Origin: Anaeromyxobacter sp. PSR-1
GTDB lineage: Bacteria; Myxococcota; Myxococcia; Myxococcales; Anaeromyxobacteraceae
Assembly (NCBI RefSeq): GCF_000964525.1
Contig: NZ_BAZG01000033.1
Location: 1-32,688, forward strand
Length of the DNA stretch: 32,688 nt
Reading direction: 5' to 3'
In this document: positions 11,183-18,707 of the stretch, piece by piece
Layout of the letters: each line of letters begins with the position of its first letter
How positions within the stretch are numbered: position 1 is the stretch's first letter
The notes under the pieces: model-generated
What the model saw: the letters and a program-made list of their open reading frames with translations, nothing else
The model's database searches: none
What the model was told of the DNA's origin: nothing
Translations under genes and position numbers: made by a program

Positions 11183-11527
11183 CTAGAGGCTCCCGACGAG
11201 CGCCCTGAGGCGGCGGAGGGTGCGAGGCTCGACGCAGTAGCTGACCCGCGGGCCGTCGATCTCGCCGCGGATCAGCCCCGCCTCCTTGAGGACCTTGAGG
11301 TGCTGCGACACGGTCGACTGGGCGAGCGGCAGCTCGTCCACGATGTCGCCGCAGATGCACGCGTCGCGGCGGACGAGCAGGCGGAGGATCTGGACGCGGG
11401 CGGGATGACCCACCGCCTTGGCGAGGAGCGCCAGCTCCTCGTCCGCGTCGGCGCCCTCGACCGGGCGGCGGTCGGGTTCGGCATTTGGCGGTCCGCAGGC
11501 CGGGACCCGCTTGAGGGAAGGTGCCAT
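11183..11527 (-). CDS. arsR: ArsR-family arsenite-responsive repressor (operon copy)
   Basis: 114 residues with a winged helix: '[20 protein letters not shown]', a '[12 protein letters not shown]' metal site with C57 and C59 in the alpha-3 position, and recognition helix '[18 protein letters not shown]'. The CxC pair is the arsenite sensor of classical ArsR. A disordered N-terminus of about 25 residues holds an extra cysteine (C11) that could be a third thiolate ligand. First gene of the arsR-acr3-arsC unit and probably autoregulatory. A dyad overlaps its start codon. Confidence 0.93.
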   Translation of the reverse strand: MAPSLKRVPACGPPNAEPDRRPVEGADADEELALLAKAVGHPARVQILRLLVRRDACICGDIVDELPLAQSTVSQHLKVLKEAGLIRGEIDGPRVSYCVEPRTLRRLRALVGSL

Positions 11528-11564
11528 CGAGCGTCGATCTACGATGAAGCGGGGCGCGAGACAA
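11525..11564 (-). promoter_or_regulatory. Candidate promoter/operator of arsR-acr3-arsC
   Basis: On the minus strand TTGTCT (11564-11559) and TAGATC (11541-11536) are 17 bases apart; both match the sigma-70 consensus only partly. A dyad CATCG - 12 bases - CGATG (11525-11546), with a nested ATCGA-GCG-TCGAT, covers the -10 region and the start codon. If used, transcription would start almost at the ATG. Confidence 0.3.
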
Positions 11565-11619
11565 GGACCGGCGGGGCGCGCGGGGCGAGCGCCACCGAGA
11601 CGTCACACGGCGGATCGGT

Positions 11620-11946
11620 TCACGCACGGCGGCGGGACACGACCAGCTGGACCGGCGGACCCTCGTCGCGCACGGCGTCCACGCACGCGAAGAAGCTCAT
11701 GACGCACGGGACCCGGAGCCGGTAGAAGACCTGCAGGCCCTGCCGGCGATCCTCGAGGAGCCCGGCGCGGCGCATGAGCGACAGGTGCTTCGACACGGTG
11801 GACAGGTCGGAGCCGACCAGCTTCTGCAGGTCGCAGACGCAGCGCTCGCCCTCCGCGAGCGTCTCCAGGATGAGGAGACGGCTCGGGTGCGCCATCGCCT
11901 TCAGCACCTGGGTCCGCGCCTTCCGCACGCTGCTCGGCCGGGTCAT
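11620..11946 (-). CDS. Second ArsR-family repressor, divergent from the thioredoxin/permease operon
   Basis: 108 residues. 'VLKAMAHPSRLLILETLAEG', then 'ERCVCDLQKL', the classic ArsR metal-binding box with C36 and C38, then recognition helix 'DLSTVSKHLSLMRRAGLL' and wing 'QGLQVFYRLRVPCVMSFFACV' with two more cysteines. It is only distantly similar to the operon copy at 11183-11527, so this is not a recent duplication. Position and the matched dyads upstream make it the likely regulator of the divergent 12108-14627 operon and of itself. Confidence 0.9.
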   Translation of the reverse strand: MTRPSSVRKARTQVLKAMAHPSRLLILETLAEGERCVCDLQKLVGSDLSTVSKHLSLMRRAGLLEDRRQGLQVFYRLRVPCVMSFFACVDAVRDEGPPVQLVVSRRRA

Positions 11947-11968
11947 TGCTTGGCAATATCGTCAAGCA
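11947..11968. promoter_or_regulatory. Operator-like inverted repeat 1 for the second ArsR
   Basis: Perfect TGCTTG - 10 bases - CAAGCA directly abutting the arsR start codon and covering the predicted -10 box. It recurs almost unchanged at 12025-12046. Confidence 0.6.
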
Positions 11969-11983
11969 GTTGCGGCCGGTCAA
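11955..11983 (-). promoter_or_regulatory. Predicted sigma-70 promoter of the second arsR
   Basis: Minus-strand TTGACC (11983-11978), a 17-base spacer and GATATT (11960-11955): five and four matches to the consensus boxes. The expected start point, near 11948, is only one to three bases before ATG 11946, implying a leaderless or nearly leaderless mRNA. Operator-like repeat 1 covers the -10 box. Confidence 0.5.
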
Positions 11984-12024
11984 GCCGGGGTGCGGCGCGG
12001 GGCCGCAGCGGCGCGTCGAACGAC

Positions 12025-12046
12025 TACTTGGCGGATTGACCAAGCA
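12025..12046. promoter_or_regulatory. Operator-like inverted repeat 2 for the second ArsR
   Basis: TACTTG - 10 bases - CAAGCA, the same architecture as repeat 1 with one changed base, centred 78 bases away and 62 bases before the thioredoxin lipoprotein start. The pair suggests one site for each divergent promoter. Confidence 0.55.
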
Positions 12047-12107
12047 GTCCTCCGGTGGCATGGTCCGCCCGTTCGCGGCGCGTGGCGCCGCGCGAGGAGG
12101 CGTCACG

Positions 12108-12527
12108 ATGCACGGGACGAGGAAGCGCGCGACGGGACCGCTGCTCCTGGCGCTCGCGGTGGCGCTCGCCGGCGGCGCCGGCTGCGGCGAGAAGGCCTCG
12201 GCCTCGGGAGAGGCCCGCAGCGGCGGCGCGGCCGCGCCGGCGGCGCGCGCGATCCCCAGGCTCGTCGACCTCGGCGCGGGCAAGTGCATCCCCTGCAAGG
12301 CGATGGCGCCCATCCTCGAGCAGCTCCGCGCCGACTACGCGGGCCGGATGGAGGTCACGTTCATCGACGTGTGGCAGGCGCCGGAGCAGGCCACGGCGCA
12401 CCGCATCCAGATGATCCCGACCCAGATCTTCTACGGCGCCGACGGGCGCGAGCTCGCGCGCCACGAGGGCTTCATGTCGCGCGAGGAGATCCTCGCGCAG
12501 TGGAAGGCCCTCGGCGTGGAGCTCTAG
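12108..12527 (+). CDS. Thioredoxin-family lipoprotein
   Basis: 139 residues. AGGAGG lies 7 bases before ATG 12108. The signal peptide 'RATGPLLLALAVALAGGAGC' ends at a probable lipidated C26 (lipobox GAG-C is not canonical). A low-complexity Gly/Ala linker follows, then a thioredoxin domain with active site CIPC (C60-C63) in 'LGAGKCIPCKAMAPILEQL' and the cis-Pro region 'QMIPTQIFY'. It should act on the outer face of the inner membrane or in the periplasm as a thiol reductant or oxidoreductase. The next gene starts on the base after its stop; that gene encodes a CcdA-like electron donor. Confidence 0.9.
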   Translation: MHGTRKRATGPLLLALAVALAGGAGCGEKASASGEARSGGAAAPAARAIPRLVDLGAGKCIPCKAMAPILEQLRADYAGRMEVTFIDVWQAPEQATAHRIQMIPTQIFYGADGRELARHEGFMSREEILAQWKALGVEL

Positions 12528-13232
12528 GTGACCGGGCTCCTCACGCGCTTCGGCGAGGCGTTCGCGGCGAGCGGGTCCGTCGCGCTCGCGGCCGCGTTCG
12601 CGTGGGGTGTGCTCTCCGTCGCGCTGAGCCCCTGCCACCTCTCGAGCGTCCCGCTGGTCGTCGCCTACATGAGCGGCGGCGCCGAGCTGCCGGAGGGCCG
12701 GCGCGCGCTCTGGCTGTCGTCCGCGTTCGCCGCGGGGATCCTCGCCAGCATCGCCCTCGTCGGCGCCGTCACCGCCGCGGCGGGCCGGATGCTCGGGGAC
12801 GTCGGGCGGGCCGGAACGTGGGGGGTCGCCGTCGTGTTCTTCGCCGTCGGCCTGAATCTCCTGGGCGTCCTGCCGCTGCCCGCGTTCGGCTCGACGCCGG
12901 CGCGGGCGGCTCGCCGGGGCGCGACCGGCGCGCTCCTGCTCGGCCTCGTCTTCGGGGTCGCGCTCGGCCCGTGCACGTTCGCGTTCATGGCGCCGCTCCT
13001 CGGCATCGCGTTCCGCGCGAGCGGGACGGGTCGGGTGGCGTACGGCGTGCTGCTCGTCGCGCTGTACGGCCTCGGCCACGCCGCGGCCATCGCCCTGGCG
13101 GGCAGCTCGATCCAGTCGGTGAACCGCTGGCTGGGGTGGAGGCGCGGCGCGCGCGCGGTCGCGGTGGTGAAGGCGGCGGCGGGCGTGGTGGTGATGCTCG
13201 GCGGCGCGTACTTCGTCTGGACCTCGATGTGA
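12528..13232 (+). CDS. CcdA/DsbD-like transmembrane thiol-electron transporter
   Basis: 234 residues from GTG 12528, which directly follows the TAG of the thioredoxin gene. Six hydrophobic segments in two repeats, each with a conserved membrane cysteine: C36 in 'LSPCHLSSVPLVVAYMSG' and C149 in 'LGPCTFAFMAPLLGI'. This is the CcdA/DsbD-beta signature. Such proteins pass electrons from cytoplasmic thioredoxin to periplasmic thiol proteins. Coupled to the adjacent CxxC lipoprotein it should keep that protein reduced. The chain lacks the soluble domains of full DsbD. Confidence 0.9.
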   Translation: MTGLLTRFGEAFAASGSVALAAAFAWGVLSVALSPCHLSSVPLVVAYMSGGAELPEGRRALWLSSAFAAGILASIALVGAVTAAAGRMLGDVGRAGTWGVAVVFFAVGLNLLGVLPLPAFGSTPARAARRGATGALLLGLVFGVALGPCTFAFMAPLLGIAFRASGTGRVAYGVLLVALYGLGHAAAIALAGSSIQSVNRWLGWRRGARAVAVVKAAAGVVVMLGGAYFVWTSM

Positions 13233-13248
13233 GGGAGCAGGAGCTTCG

Positions 13249-14358
13249 ATGGGACTTCCCGTGATCGACCCACCCGACGCCAGCCCGGCGTGCTGCGCGG
13301 CGCCCGCCGCGGCGGCGACGGCCGCCACGCCGGTCCGTTCCCCGGCGAGGCTCGCCGCCCTCGTGGCGGCGGCCTTCGGGGCTTGGCTCGCGGCGTACCG
13401 GCTGAACGGGCCGCTGTGGACGTGGCTGGTCGGCGACGCCGCCGGGCTCGACCTCGGCTCGCACGCGGGGGGCGCGCTGCACTTCTTCCTCTACGACTCG
13501 GTCAAGATCTTCCTGCTGCTGACCGGCCTGATGTTCGTCATCGGGATGCTCCGCGCCAGCCTCGACCTCGACAGGGCGCGCAGCTATCTCGAGGGCAGGG
13601 GCCTGTTCGTCGGGCTGGTGCTGGCGGTCGTCCTGGGCGTCGTCACCCCGTTCTGCTCGTGCAGCTCGATCCCGCTGTTCATCGGGTTCGTCGCCGCCGG
13701 GATCCCGCTCTCGATCACGCTCACCTTCCTGGTCGCGTCGCCGCTGGTGAGCGAGATCGCGGCGATCATGATCGCCGACCAGTTCGGCTGGCGGATCGCC
13801 GCGGCGTACGTGGTCGCCGGGTCCGTGATCTCGATGGCGATCGGGTTCGTCCTCTCCCGCTTCCGCCTCGAGCGATGGGTCGAGGAGGCGGTCTTCGCGA
13901 CGAAGATCGGGCAGCTGCGCGCGGGAGGGCACGTCCCGACGTGGCCCGAGCGCGTGGACGCGGCCGTGGCGGAGGCGAAGGACATCCTCGCCCGCGTCTG
14001 GAGGTGGGTGCTGCTCGGCGTCGGCATCGGCGCCGCGATCCACGGGTGGGTGCCCGCGGACTTCTTCGCGGCGTACGCCGGCCCGGACAACCCGTTCGCC
14101 GTCGCGATCGTCACGCTCCTCGGCGTGCCGCTCTACGTCAACGGCGCCGGGGTCGTCCCGATCGCGGAGGCCCTGTGGGCGAAGGGCATGTCGCTGGGGA
14201 CCGTGATGGCCTTCATCATGAGCGCCATCGCGCTCTCGATCCCCGAGGGCATCATGCTGCGCCGCGTCCTCAAGCCGCCGCTCCTCGCCATCTTCTTCGG
14301 GTCGGTGACCGTCGGGATCATGATCGTCGGGTACCTGTTCAACGCCATCTCCGGCTGA
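13249..14358 (+). CDS. ArsP-type permease (DUF318 family)
   Basis: 369 residues with about eight to nine membrane segments. The family signature 'VTPFCSCSSIPLFIGFVAAG' carries C136 and C138, the paired cysteines characteristic of ArsP_1 permeases. Other family motifs are 'LVASPLVSEIAAIMI', 'GVPLYVNGAGVVPIAEAL' and 'FIMSAIALSIPEGIMLRR'. An N-terminal 'CC' (15-16) in an Ala/Pro-rich cytoplasmic tail may be a metal docking site. Family members export trivalent organoarsenicals, and related ones are linked to other thiophilic metals. ArsR control fits export of an arsenical, antimonite or similar ligand; the substrate is inferred. Confidence 0.85.
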   Translation: MGLPVIDPPDASPACCAAPAAAATAATPVRSPARLAALVAAAFGAWLAAYRLNGPLWTWLVGDAAGLDLGSHAGGALHFFLYDSVKIFLLLTGLMFVIGMLRASLDLDRARSYLEGRGLFVGLVLAVVLGVVTPFCSCSSIPLFIGFVAAGIPLSITLTFLVASPLVSEIAAIMIADQFGWRIAAAYVVAGSVISMAIGFVLSRFRLERWVEEAVFATKIGQLRAGGHVPTWPERVDAAVAEAKDILARVWRWVLLGVGIGAAIHGWVPADFFAAYAGPDNPFAVAIVTLLGVPLYVNGAGVVPIAEALWAKGMSLGTVMAFIMSAIALSIPEGIMLRRVLKPPLLAIFFGSVTVGIMIVGYLFNAISG

Positions 14359-14393
14359 CGCGGCCCTCGCGCCGCACGAGAGGAAGGGACGAG

Positions 14394-14627
14394 ATGAAGA
14401 TCCAGGTGCTGGGGACCGGCTGCGCGAAGTGCAAGGAGCTCACCGCCAACGCGCAGAAGGCGGTGCGGGAGCTCGACATGGACGCGACGGTCGAGAAGGT
14501 GGAGGACCTCCGGGAGATCATGAAGTTCAATGTGCTCTCCACGCCCGCGCTGGTGGTGGACGGGACGGTGAGGTCCACCGGGCGCGTGCTGAGCCCGGCG
14601 GCGATCAAGGACCTGCTGCGGGCCTGA
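14394..14627 (+). CDS. Small CxxC thioredoxin (TM0996/MTH895 type)
   Basis: 77 residues. AGGAAGGGAC precedes ATG 14394. 'MKIQVLGTGCAKCKELTANA' carries the redox pair C10-C13, and 'FNVLSTPALVVDGTV' holds the cis-Pro. Compact thioredoxins of this type are often encoded beside DUF318 permeases and ArsR genes. It is cytoplasmic (no signal), so it could hand electrons to the CcdA-like protein or carry the thiol-bound metal(loid) to the permease. Last gene of the divergent operon. Confidence 0.9.
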   Translation: MKIQVLGTGCAKCKELTANAQKAVRELDMDATVEKVEDLREIMKFNVLSTPALVVDGTVRSTGRVLSPAAIKDLLRA

Positions 14628-14799
14628 GCCGCCCGGGGGCGCGCGACCTCCAGGCACACCCGTTCGACTTGCCATGAGCGACGCGACCCTCGCTCCCGAT
14701 TGAGGAGCCAGGCGCGGCGCCGTCTGATCCCCTCGAGCGCGCACGTCCGCGCGCGGGCCGGCAGCTCCCTGCGGTCACGCCGGCCGGGGAAGGACGGCC

Positions 14800-16251
14800 A
14801 TGAGGACCACGAGACGATGCGGCGGGTTCGCCGCGCTGCTCTCGGCGCTCGCCTGCATGCCTCTCCTGGGAAGCGCTGCGGAGCCGAGCCCGGACGAGCT
14901 AACGGGGGCGCTCGAGCGACGCGGATTCATCGTGACGCCGGGGGCCGTGGAGGTGTGGAACCGGGGCGAGGCCTGGTGCAGGTACGACCCCACCATCGAT
15001 CACGCCTGGTACAACAACAACGCCCCGTACCTCGTGCTGAAGGTGCCGAGGGCGGCGGGAGCTCCCGAGCTGGTGCAGGACTTCAAGCTCCGGCCCGACG
15101 AGGCCGTCGTGCTGGTCGGGACGACGCCTCCGCCGGAGCGGTACTTCGCGTTCTACTCGTGGATCGCGAACAAGGTCTACCCGGACGGCGAGCGGCTGCT
15201 CGGGCTCATGATCGCCCCGGCCGACCCGGTCAACAACCTGTCCATCAAGACCGAGGGTCCGCCCGGCGATCCCTTCGGCAAGCGCGTCGCGCTGGTCTTC
15301 ACGCCGGACCGCGGGACGTATCGAGGCATCCTCGAGGCGCTCGGCGAGGCCGGCTACGCGACCGACCGCGTCAACGAGGTCCCGTTCCCGGCGGCGATGC
15401 TGAGCCTCGGGCACGGCGACGACGGCGACGAGTTCAGGATCCAGCTGCGCAACGCGATGTGGGAAGCGGGCTACGAGAAGGCAGGGGCGGCGTACATCGC
15501 CGACGCGCCGCTCCGGATGTTCCGGGCGACCCCGCGCGTCCCGACCGACGAGGGCCGCCTCGAGCCGTACCCCGTGCCCGCCCTGCGCATCCGCGGGACC
15601 GGCCAGACCGAGCTGAACCTCTGGAACGAGCTGGGCGTCCTCCGTCAGCGCATCATCGACGCGCACCCGGGGATGGTCGCCACGGACATCGACGTCACCA
15701 TGCCCGTCGGCTACGAGGGCATCGACCACATGCAGCGCAGGGTGCCCGTGGGCGGGGACGCGCGCGACGCGCTCTGCCTGCAGGCCGGGTACCTGCCCGA
15801 GTTCCTCTCGTGGGATCGGCGGATCACGCTCGGTGACGGCGACTTCCTGATGGTCTTCGGCGCCAACCACGCCGCGACCGGCAAGACGTCGTACATGAGC
15901 GTCAACGTCTACACGGGCGACGCGGAGGACGGGAAGCTGTCGATCGGCACGGTGGACGACCGCGCGCTCACCGGCACCGCCGCGCGCTTCCTGCCCGCCG
16001 GCGACCCGGCCGCGGACCTCATGTACGCGTACAAGATCTCGCGGAGCTGCGGACGCGAGGCGAACTGCCTGCAGGTGCCGCCGGACGAGCTCCTCAGGAA
16101 GTGCAAGCGCCTCTCCGTGGGTCCCGACACGGTGCTGGGGATCCTCTTCCGCAACTACCTCGAGCCCGCGACGAAGAGCGGGGCCGCCATGCAGGAGGTC
16201 CTCTACGACCGCGTGATCAAGTTCTCGCCGAAGGCGCCGGCGCCGCCCTGA
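14800..16251 (+). CDS. Large secreted protein of unknown function
   Basis: 483 residues. GGGGAAGGAC precedes ATG 14800, and a clear signal peptide (MRTTRRCGGFAALLSALACM...GSA) follows. I do not recognise a family. The mature protein is mixed alpha/beta without membrane segments and has conserved-looking Trp/Tyr/Asn stretches ('DHAWYNNNAPYLVLKVP', 'RYFAFYSWIANKVYPDG', 'GANHAATGKTSYMSVNVYTG'). It has three to four cysteines in the C-terminal third ('SCGREANCLQVP', 'LRKCKRLS') that could form disulfides. It stands alone between the redox operon and ackA. The 172-base gap before it (14628-14799) holds nothing I can identify. Confidence 0.75.
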   Translation: MRTTRRCGGFAALLSALACMPLLGSAAEPSPDELTGALERRGFIVTPGAVEVWNRGEAWCRYDPTIDHAWYNNNAPYLVLKVPRAAGAPELVQDFKLRPDEAVVLVGTTPPPERYFAFYSWIANKVYPDGERLLGLMIAPADPVNNLSIKTEGPPGDPFGKRVALVFTPDRGTYRGILEALGEAGYATDRVNEVPFPAAMLSLGHGDDGDEFRIQLRNAMWEAGYEKAGAAYIADAPLRMFRATPRVPTDEGRLEPYPVPALRIRGTGQTELNLWNELGVLRQRIIDAHPGMVATDIDVTMPVGYEGIDHMQRRVPVGGDARDALCLQAGYLPEFLSWDRRITLGDGDFLMVFGANHAATGKTSYMSVNVYTGDAEDGKLSIGTVDDRALTGTAARFLPAGDPAADLMYAYKISRSCGREANCLQVPPDELLRKCKRLSVGPDTVLGILFRNYLEPATKSGAAMQEVLYDRVIKFSPKAPAPP

Positions 16252-16317
16252 GGCATCGAACGGCGACCGCGGGAGATCGCGAGCGCGGCGTGGCCCTCCG
16301 CACGCCGGCGGATGCGC

Positions 16318-16323
16318 TATAAC
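16318..16323 (+). promoter_or_regulatory. Possible -10 box of ackA
   Basis: TATAAC (five of six consensus bases) in an otherwise GC-rich stretch, 29 bases before the ackA start. No good -35 is visible at the right distance. Confidence 0.3.
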
Positions 16324-16352
16324 GGCGCCTTCCGCCCGGAGGGTCCGCGCCG

Positions 16353-17588
16353 ATGAACGTCCTCGTCCTCAACTGCGGCACCGCCGCGACGAAGTTCGCG
16401 GTCGTCCACGCGTCCGACGGCCACGTGCACATCGCCGGGCGGATCGAGCCGCTCGCGAACGCGCAGTCGGCGCTCGAGTTCGAGCACGAGGGGCGCGCGG
16501 AGCGGCGGACGGTCGCGGGCGAGGGGATCGACGCGGCCCTGCGCGCCGCCCACGAGCTCCTCCGCGAGACCGGCCTGGTGGACGGGCTGATGGGCGTCGG
16601 CCACCGCGTGGTGCACGGCGGCGCGAAGTTCTCCGGGTCGATCCTGATCACCCCGGAGGTGATCGCGAAGATCAAGGAGTGCATCCCGCTCGGCCCGCTG
16701 CACAACCCGTCGAACGTGCGCGGCATCGAGGTGGCGCAGCGGCTCTTCCCCGAGCTGCCCCAGGTCGCGGTCTTCGACACCGCCTTCCACCAGACCATGC
16801 CGCCGCGGTCGTACCTGTACGCGGTCCCGTACTCGTGGTTCGTCGAGCACGAGGTCCGGCGCTACGGGTTCCACGGCACCAGCCACCGGTACGTGTCGCA
16901 GCTGGCGGTGAAGCAGCTGGGCCTCGACCCGGAGGATCACGCCATCGTGACCGCGCACCTCGGCAAGGGGTGCTCGCTCGCGGCGGTGCGGAACGGGAAG
17001 AGCGTGGACACGACCATGGGCCTCACGCCGCTCGGCGGCGTGGTCATGGACACGCGCAGCGGCAACATCGACCCGTCGATCATCGCGCACATGAAGAGGC
17101 AGCTGAAGTGCAGCATGGAGGAGGTGATGGAGAAGCTGAACGAGCGCTCGGGCCTGCTCGGCATCTCCGGCCTCTCGAAGGACATGCTCACCCTGGAGCG
17201 GGCGGCGCAGGAGGGCAACGAGCGCGCCCGGCTCGCGATCGAGAAGTTCTGCTACTCGGTGTCGAAGGCGGCCGCCGGGATGTTCGTCTCGCTCGGCCGC
17301 GTGGACGCGCTCGTGTTCACGGGGGGCATCGGCGAGAACCAGGCCCAGGTGCGCGCGCAGATCGTGAAGCTGCTCTCGTTCGCGGGCTTCGCGCTCGATC
17401 CGCGTGCGAACGAGTCCCACGGCCGCGGGCTCGGCGGCCGGATCACGCGCACCACGAGCCCCATGGCGGCCGTGATCCCCACGAACGAGGAGTTCATGAT
17501 CGCCCGGGACACCGCCGAGATCGTCGCGCACGACGCGTCGATCGCTGCGCGCTGGGACAGCGCCGGCTCGCTGCGCGCCGTCCGGTGA
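16353..17588 (+). CDS. ackA: Acetate/propionate kinase family protein, variant active site
   Basis: 411 residues, full family length. Conserved: N7 and K14 in 'MNVLVLNCGTAATKF', R85 in 'GHRVVHGG', D142 in 'VFDTAFHQTMP', H174 in 'YGFHGTSHRY', R235 in 'DTRSGNIDPSI', 'TGGIGEN' (323-329) and the 'TNEEFMIARDT' glutamate. Departures from the textbook enzyme (M. thermophila numbering): Ser10 is Thr, Ser12 is Ala, and the Asn of HLGNG (N211) is Lys205 (HLGKGCS). The product would make acetyl phosphate and ADP from acetate and ATP, or the reverse. No phosphotransacetylase gene is adjacent. Assignment to the family is certain; substrate and direction less so. Confidence 0.9.
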   Translation: MNVLVLNCGTAATKFAVVHASDGHVHIAGRIEPLANAQSALEFEHEGRAERRTVAGEGIDAALRAAHELLRETGLVDGLMGVGHRVVHGGAKFSGSILITPEVIAKIKECIPLGPLHNPSNVRGIEVAQRLFPELPQVAVFDTAFHQTMPPRSYLYAVPYSWFVEHEVRRYGFHGTSHRYVSQLAVKQLGLDPEDHAIVTAHLGKGCSLAAVRNGKSVDTTMGLTPLGGVVMDTRSGNIDPSIIAHMKRQLKCSMEEVMEKLNERSGLLGISGLSKDMLTLERAAQEGNERARLAIEKFCYSVSKAAAGMFVSLGRVDALVFTGGIGENQAQVRAQIVKLLSFAGFALDPRANESHGRGLGGRITRTTSPMAAVIPTNEEFMIARDTAEIVAHDASIAARWDSAGSLRAVR

Positions 17589-17715
17589 CGCGCCGGCCGC
17601 GGGTGCCCCGAGCTCCCTCGAGGCCGCGTCGCTGGGCGAGCGAGGGCTACCCGAGGTGACCCTTGCGGACGCGCGCCGGGCCCGGGTACGAGAGCGGCTT
17701 CCAGAGGAGGCCGAC

Positions 17716-18108
17716 ATGGACCGATTCACCGGCGGCTGCCTGTGCGGGGATCTTCGATTCGTGGCGACGGGCCGACCGTACCGGGTCGGCATCTGCCACT
17801 GTCTCGACTGCCGCAAGAACCACGGCGCGCTGTTCCACGCGTCCGCCATCTTCCCCGCCGAGGCGGTGACGATCACCGGCGAGTCGCGCACGTTCGCCGG
17901 GAGGTCCTTCTGTCCGCGGTGCGGCTCGCCCGTGTTCGGGATCTTCGACGACGAGGTCGGGGTGAACCTGGGCTGCCTGGATGCGCCCGACCAGCTGACG
18001 CCGACCTACGAGCTCTGGACCATCCGCCGCGAGTCCTGGCTGCCGCCGTTCCCGCAGACCCGGCGCTACGAGCGCAACCGGGAGTCGACGGGTCGATCCG
18101 AGGAGTAG
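17716..18108 (+). CDS. GFA/CENP-V family zinc-binding protein
   Basis: 130 residues from ATG 17716, preceded by AGGAGG; an earlier in-frame ATG at 17656 lacks a ribosome site. Zinc ligands follow the glutathione-dependent formaldehyde-activating (GFA) pattern: C8 and C10 ('GGCLCGDLRF'), C27, C29 and C32 ('ICHCLDCRKNHG'), C66 and C69 ('FCPRCGSPVFG'). The family binds two zincs in a Mss4-like fold. Some members were linked to glutathione-formaldehyde adducts, but most, probably including this one, have no proven reaction. It converges with the minus-strand zincin gene two bases downstream. Confidence 0.9.
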   Translation: MDRFTGGCLCGDLRFVATGRPYRVGICHCLDCRKNHGALFHASAIFPAEAVTITGESRTFAGRSFCPRCGSPVFGIFDDEVGVNLGCLDAPDQLTPTYELWTIRRESWLPPFPQTRRYERNRESTGRSEE

Positions 18109-18110
18109 GG

Positions 18111-18707
18111 TCAGCGCGGCTCGCGCGAGACGAGGATGACCATCGGGTCCGACGGATCGTCGCCGATCGACGCCTCCGGGCCGACGTCCCGGATCGCCCA
18201 CACGAGCAGGAGGTCCCCTCCGGCGGCCGCGAGGAGCATCGCACCGAAGAGCGTGACGAGGTAGGACCGGGCGGCGACGCCGGCGACGAGGGGCGCCAGC
18301 CCGAGCACCACCCCCGGCACGAGGGCGACGAACCGGAACGCGCGCGCCTTCAGCGCGCGTGCGCACCCGACGCCGGCGACGCCGCGCCGGAGCTGGACGC
18401 CAAGACGGAGATCGGAGGCCCGCGCTCCGGCGATCACGAACGCGAGCGCGTGGAGGAGCTCGTGCGCTGCGAGCCCGGCGATGACCGCTCCGGTCAGCGG
18501 GAGACCCGGCCGATGCGAGGGCGCGCCCGACGAGGCTCGCACCGCGAGGGCGATCAGCCAGCCAGCCACGCCCAGCGCGAGCGACATCGCGACCACGGCG
18601 GGAAACGAGACCCTGCGCCGCTCGGGCGGCGTCCCGTCGTGAGGCGTGGCGCGCTCGGGTTGCTCTCGCGTCGACGTGCGGCCTCCCTTGGTCTCCAGAA
18701 TCCGCAT
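18111..18707 (-). CDS. Membrane zincin-like protein (DUF3267 type)
   Basis: 198 residues with four to five hydrophobic segments ('VVAMSLALGVAGWLIALAV', 'LTGAVIAGLAAHELLHALAF', 'FVALVPGVVLGLAPLVAG', 'LFGAMLLAAAGGDLLLVW'). The HExxH zinc-protease motif HELLH (82-86) lies inside a membrane helix, as in putative zincin peptidases of the DUF3267 group. The charged 35-residue N-terminus could mean a later start. The ATG directly abuts the TGA of the upstream peroxiredoxin-like gene with no gap, so the two are co-translated. Protease activity and substrate are inferred. Confidence 0.75.
   Translation of the reverse strand: MRILETKGGRTSTREQPERATPHDGTPPERRRVSFPAVVAMSLALGVAGWLIALAVRASSGAPSHRPGLPLTGAVIAGLAAHELLHALAFVIAGARASDLRLGVQLRRGVAGVGCARALKARAFRFVALVPGVVLGLAPLVAGVAARSYLVTLFGAMLLAAAGGDLLLVWAIRDVGPEASIGDDPSDPMVILVSREPR

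Noticed and set aside
11183-11946. The two arsR genes as a recent tandem duplication
   Set aside because: Their sequences differ strongly outside the helix-turn-helix and metal box, so they are separate family members.
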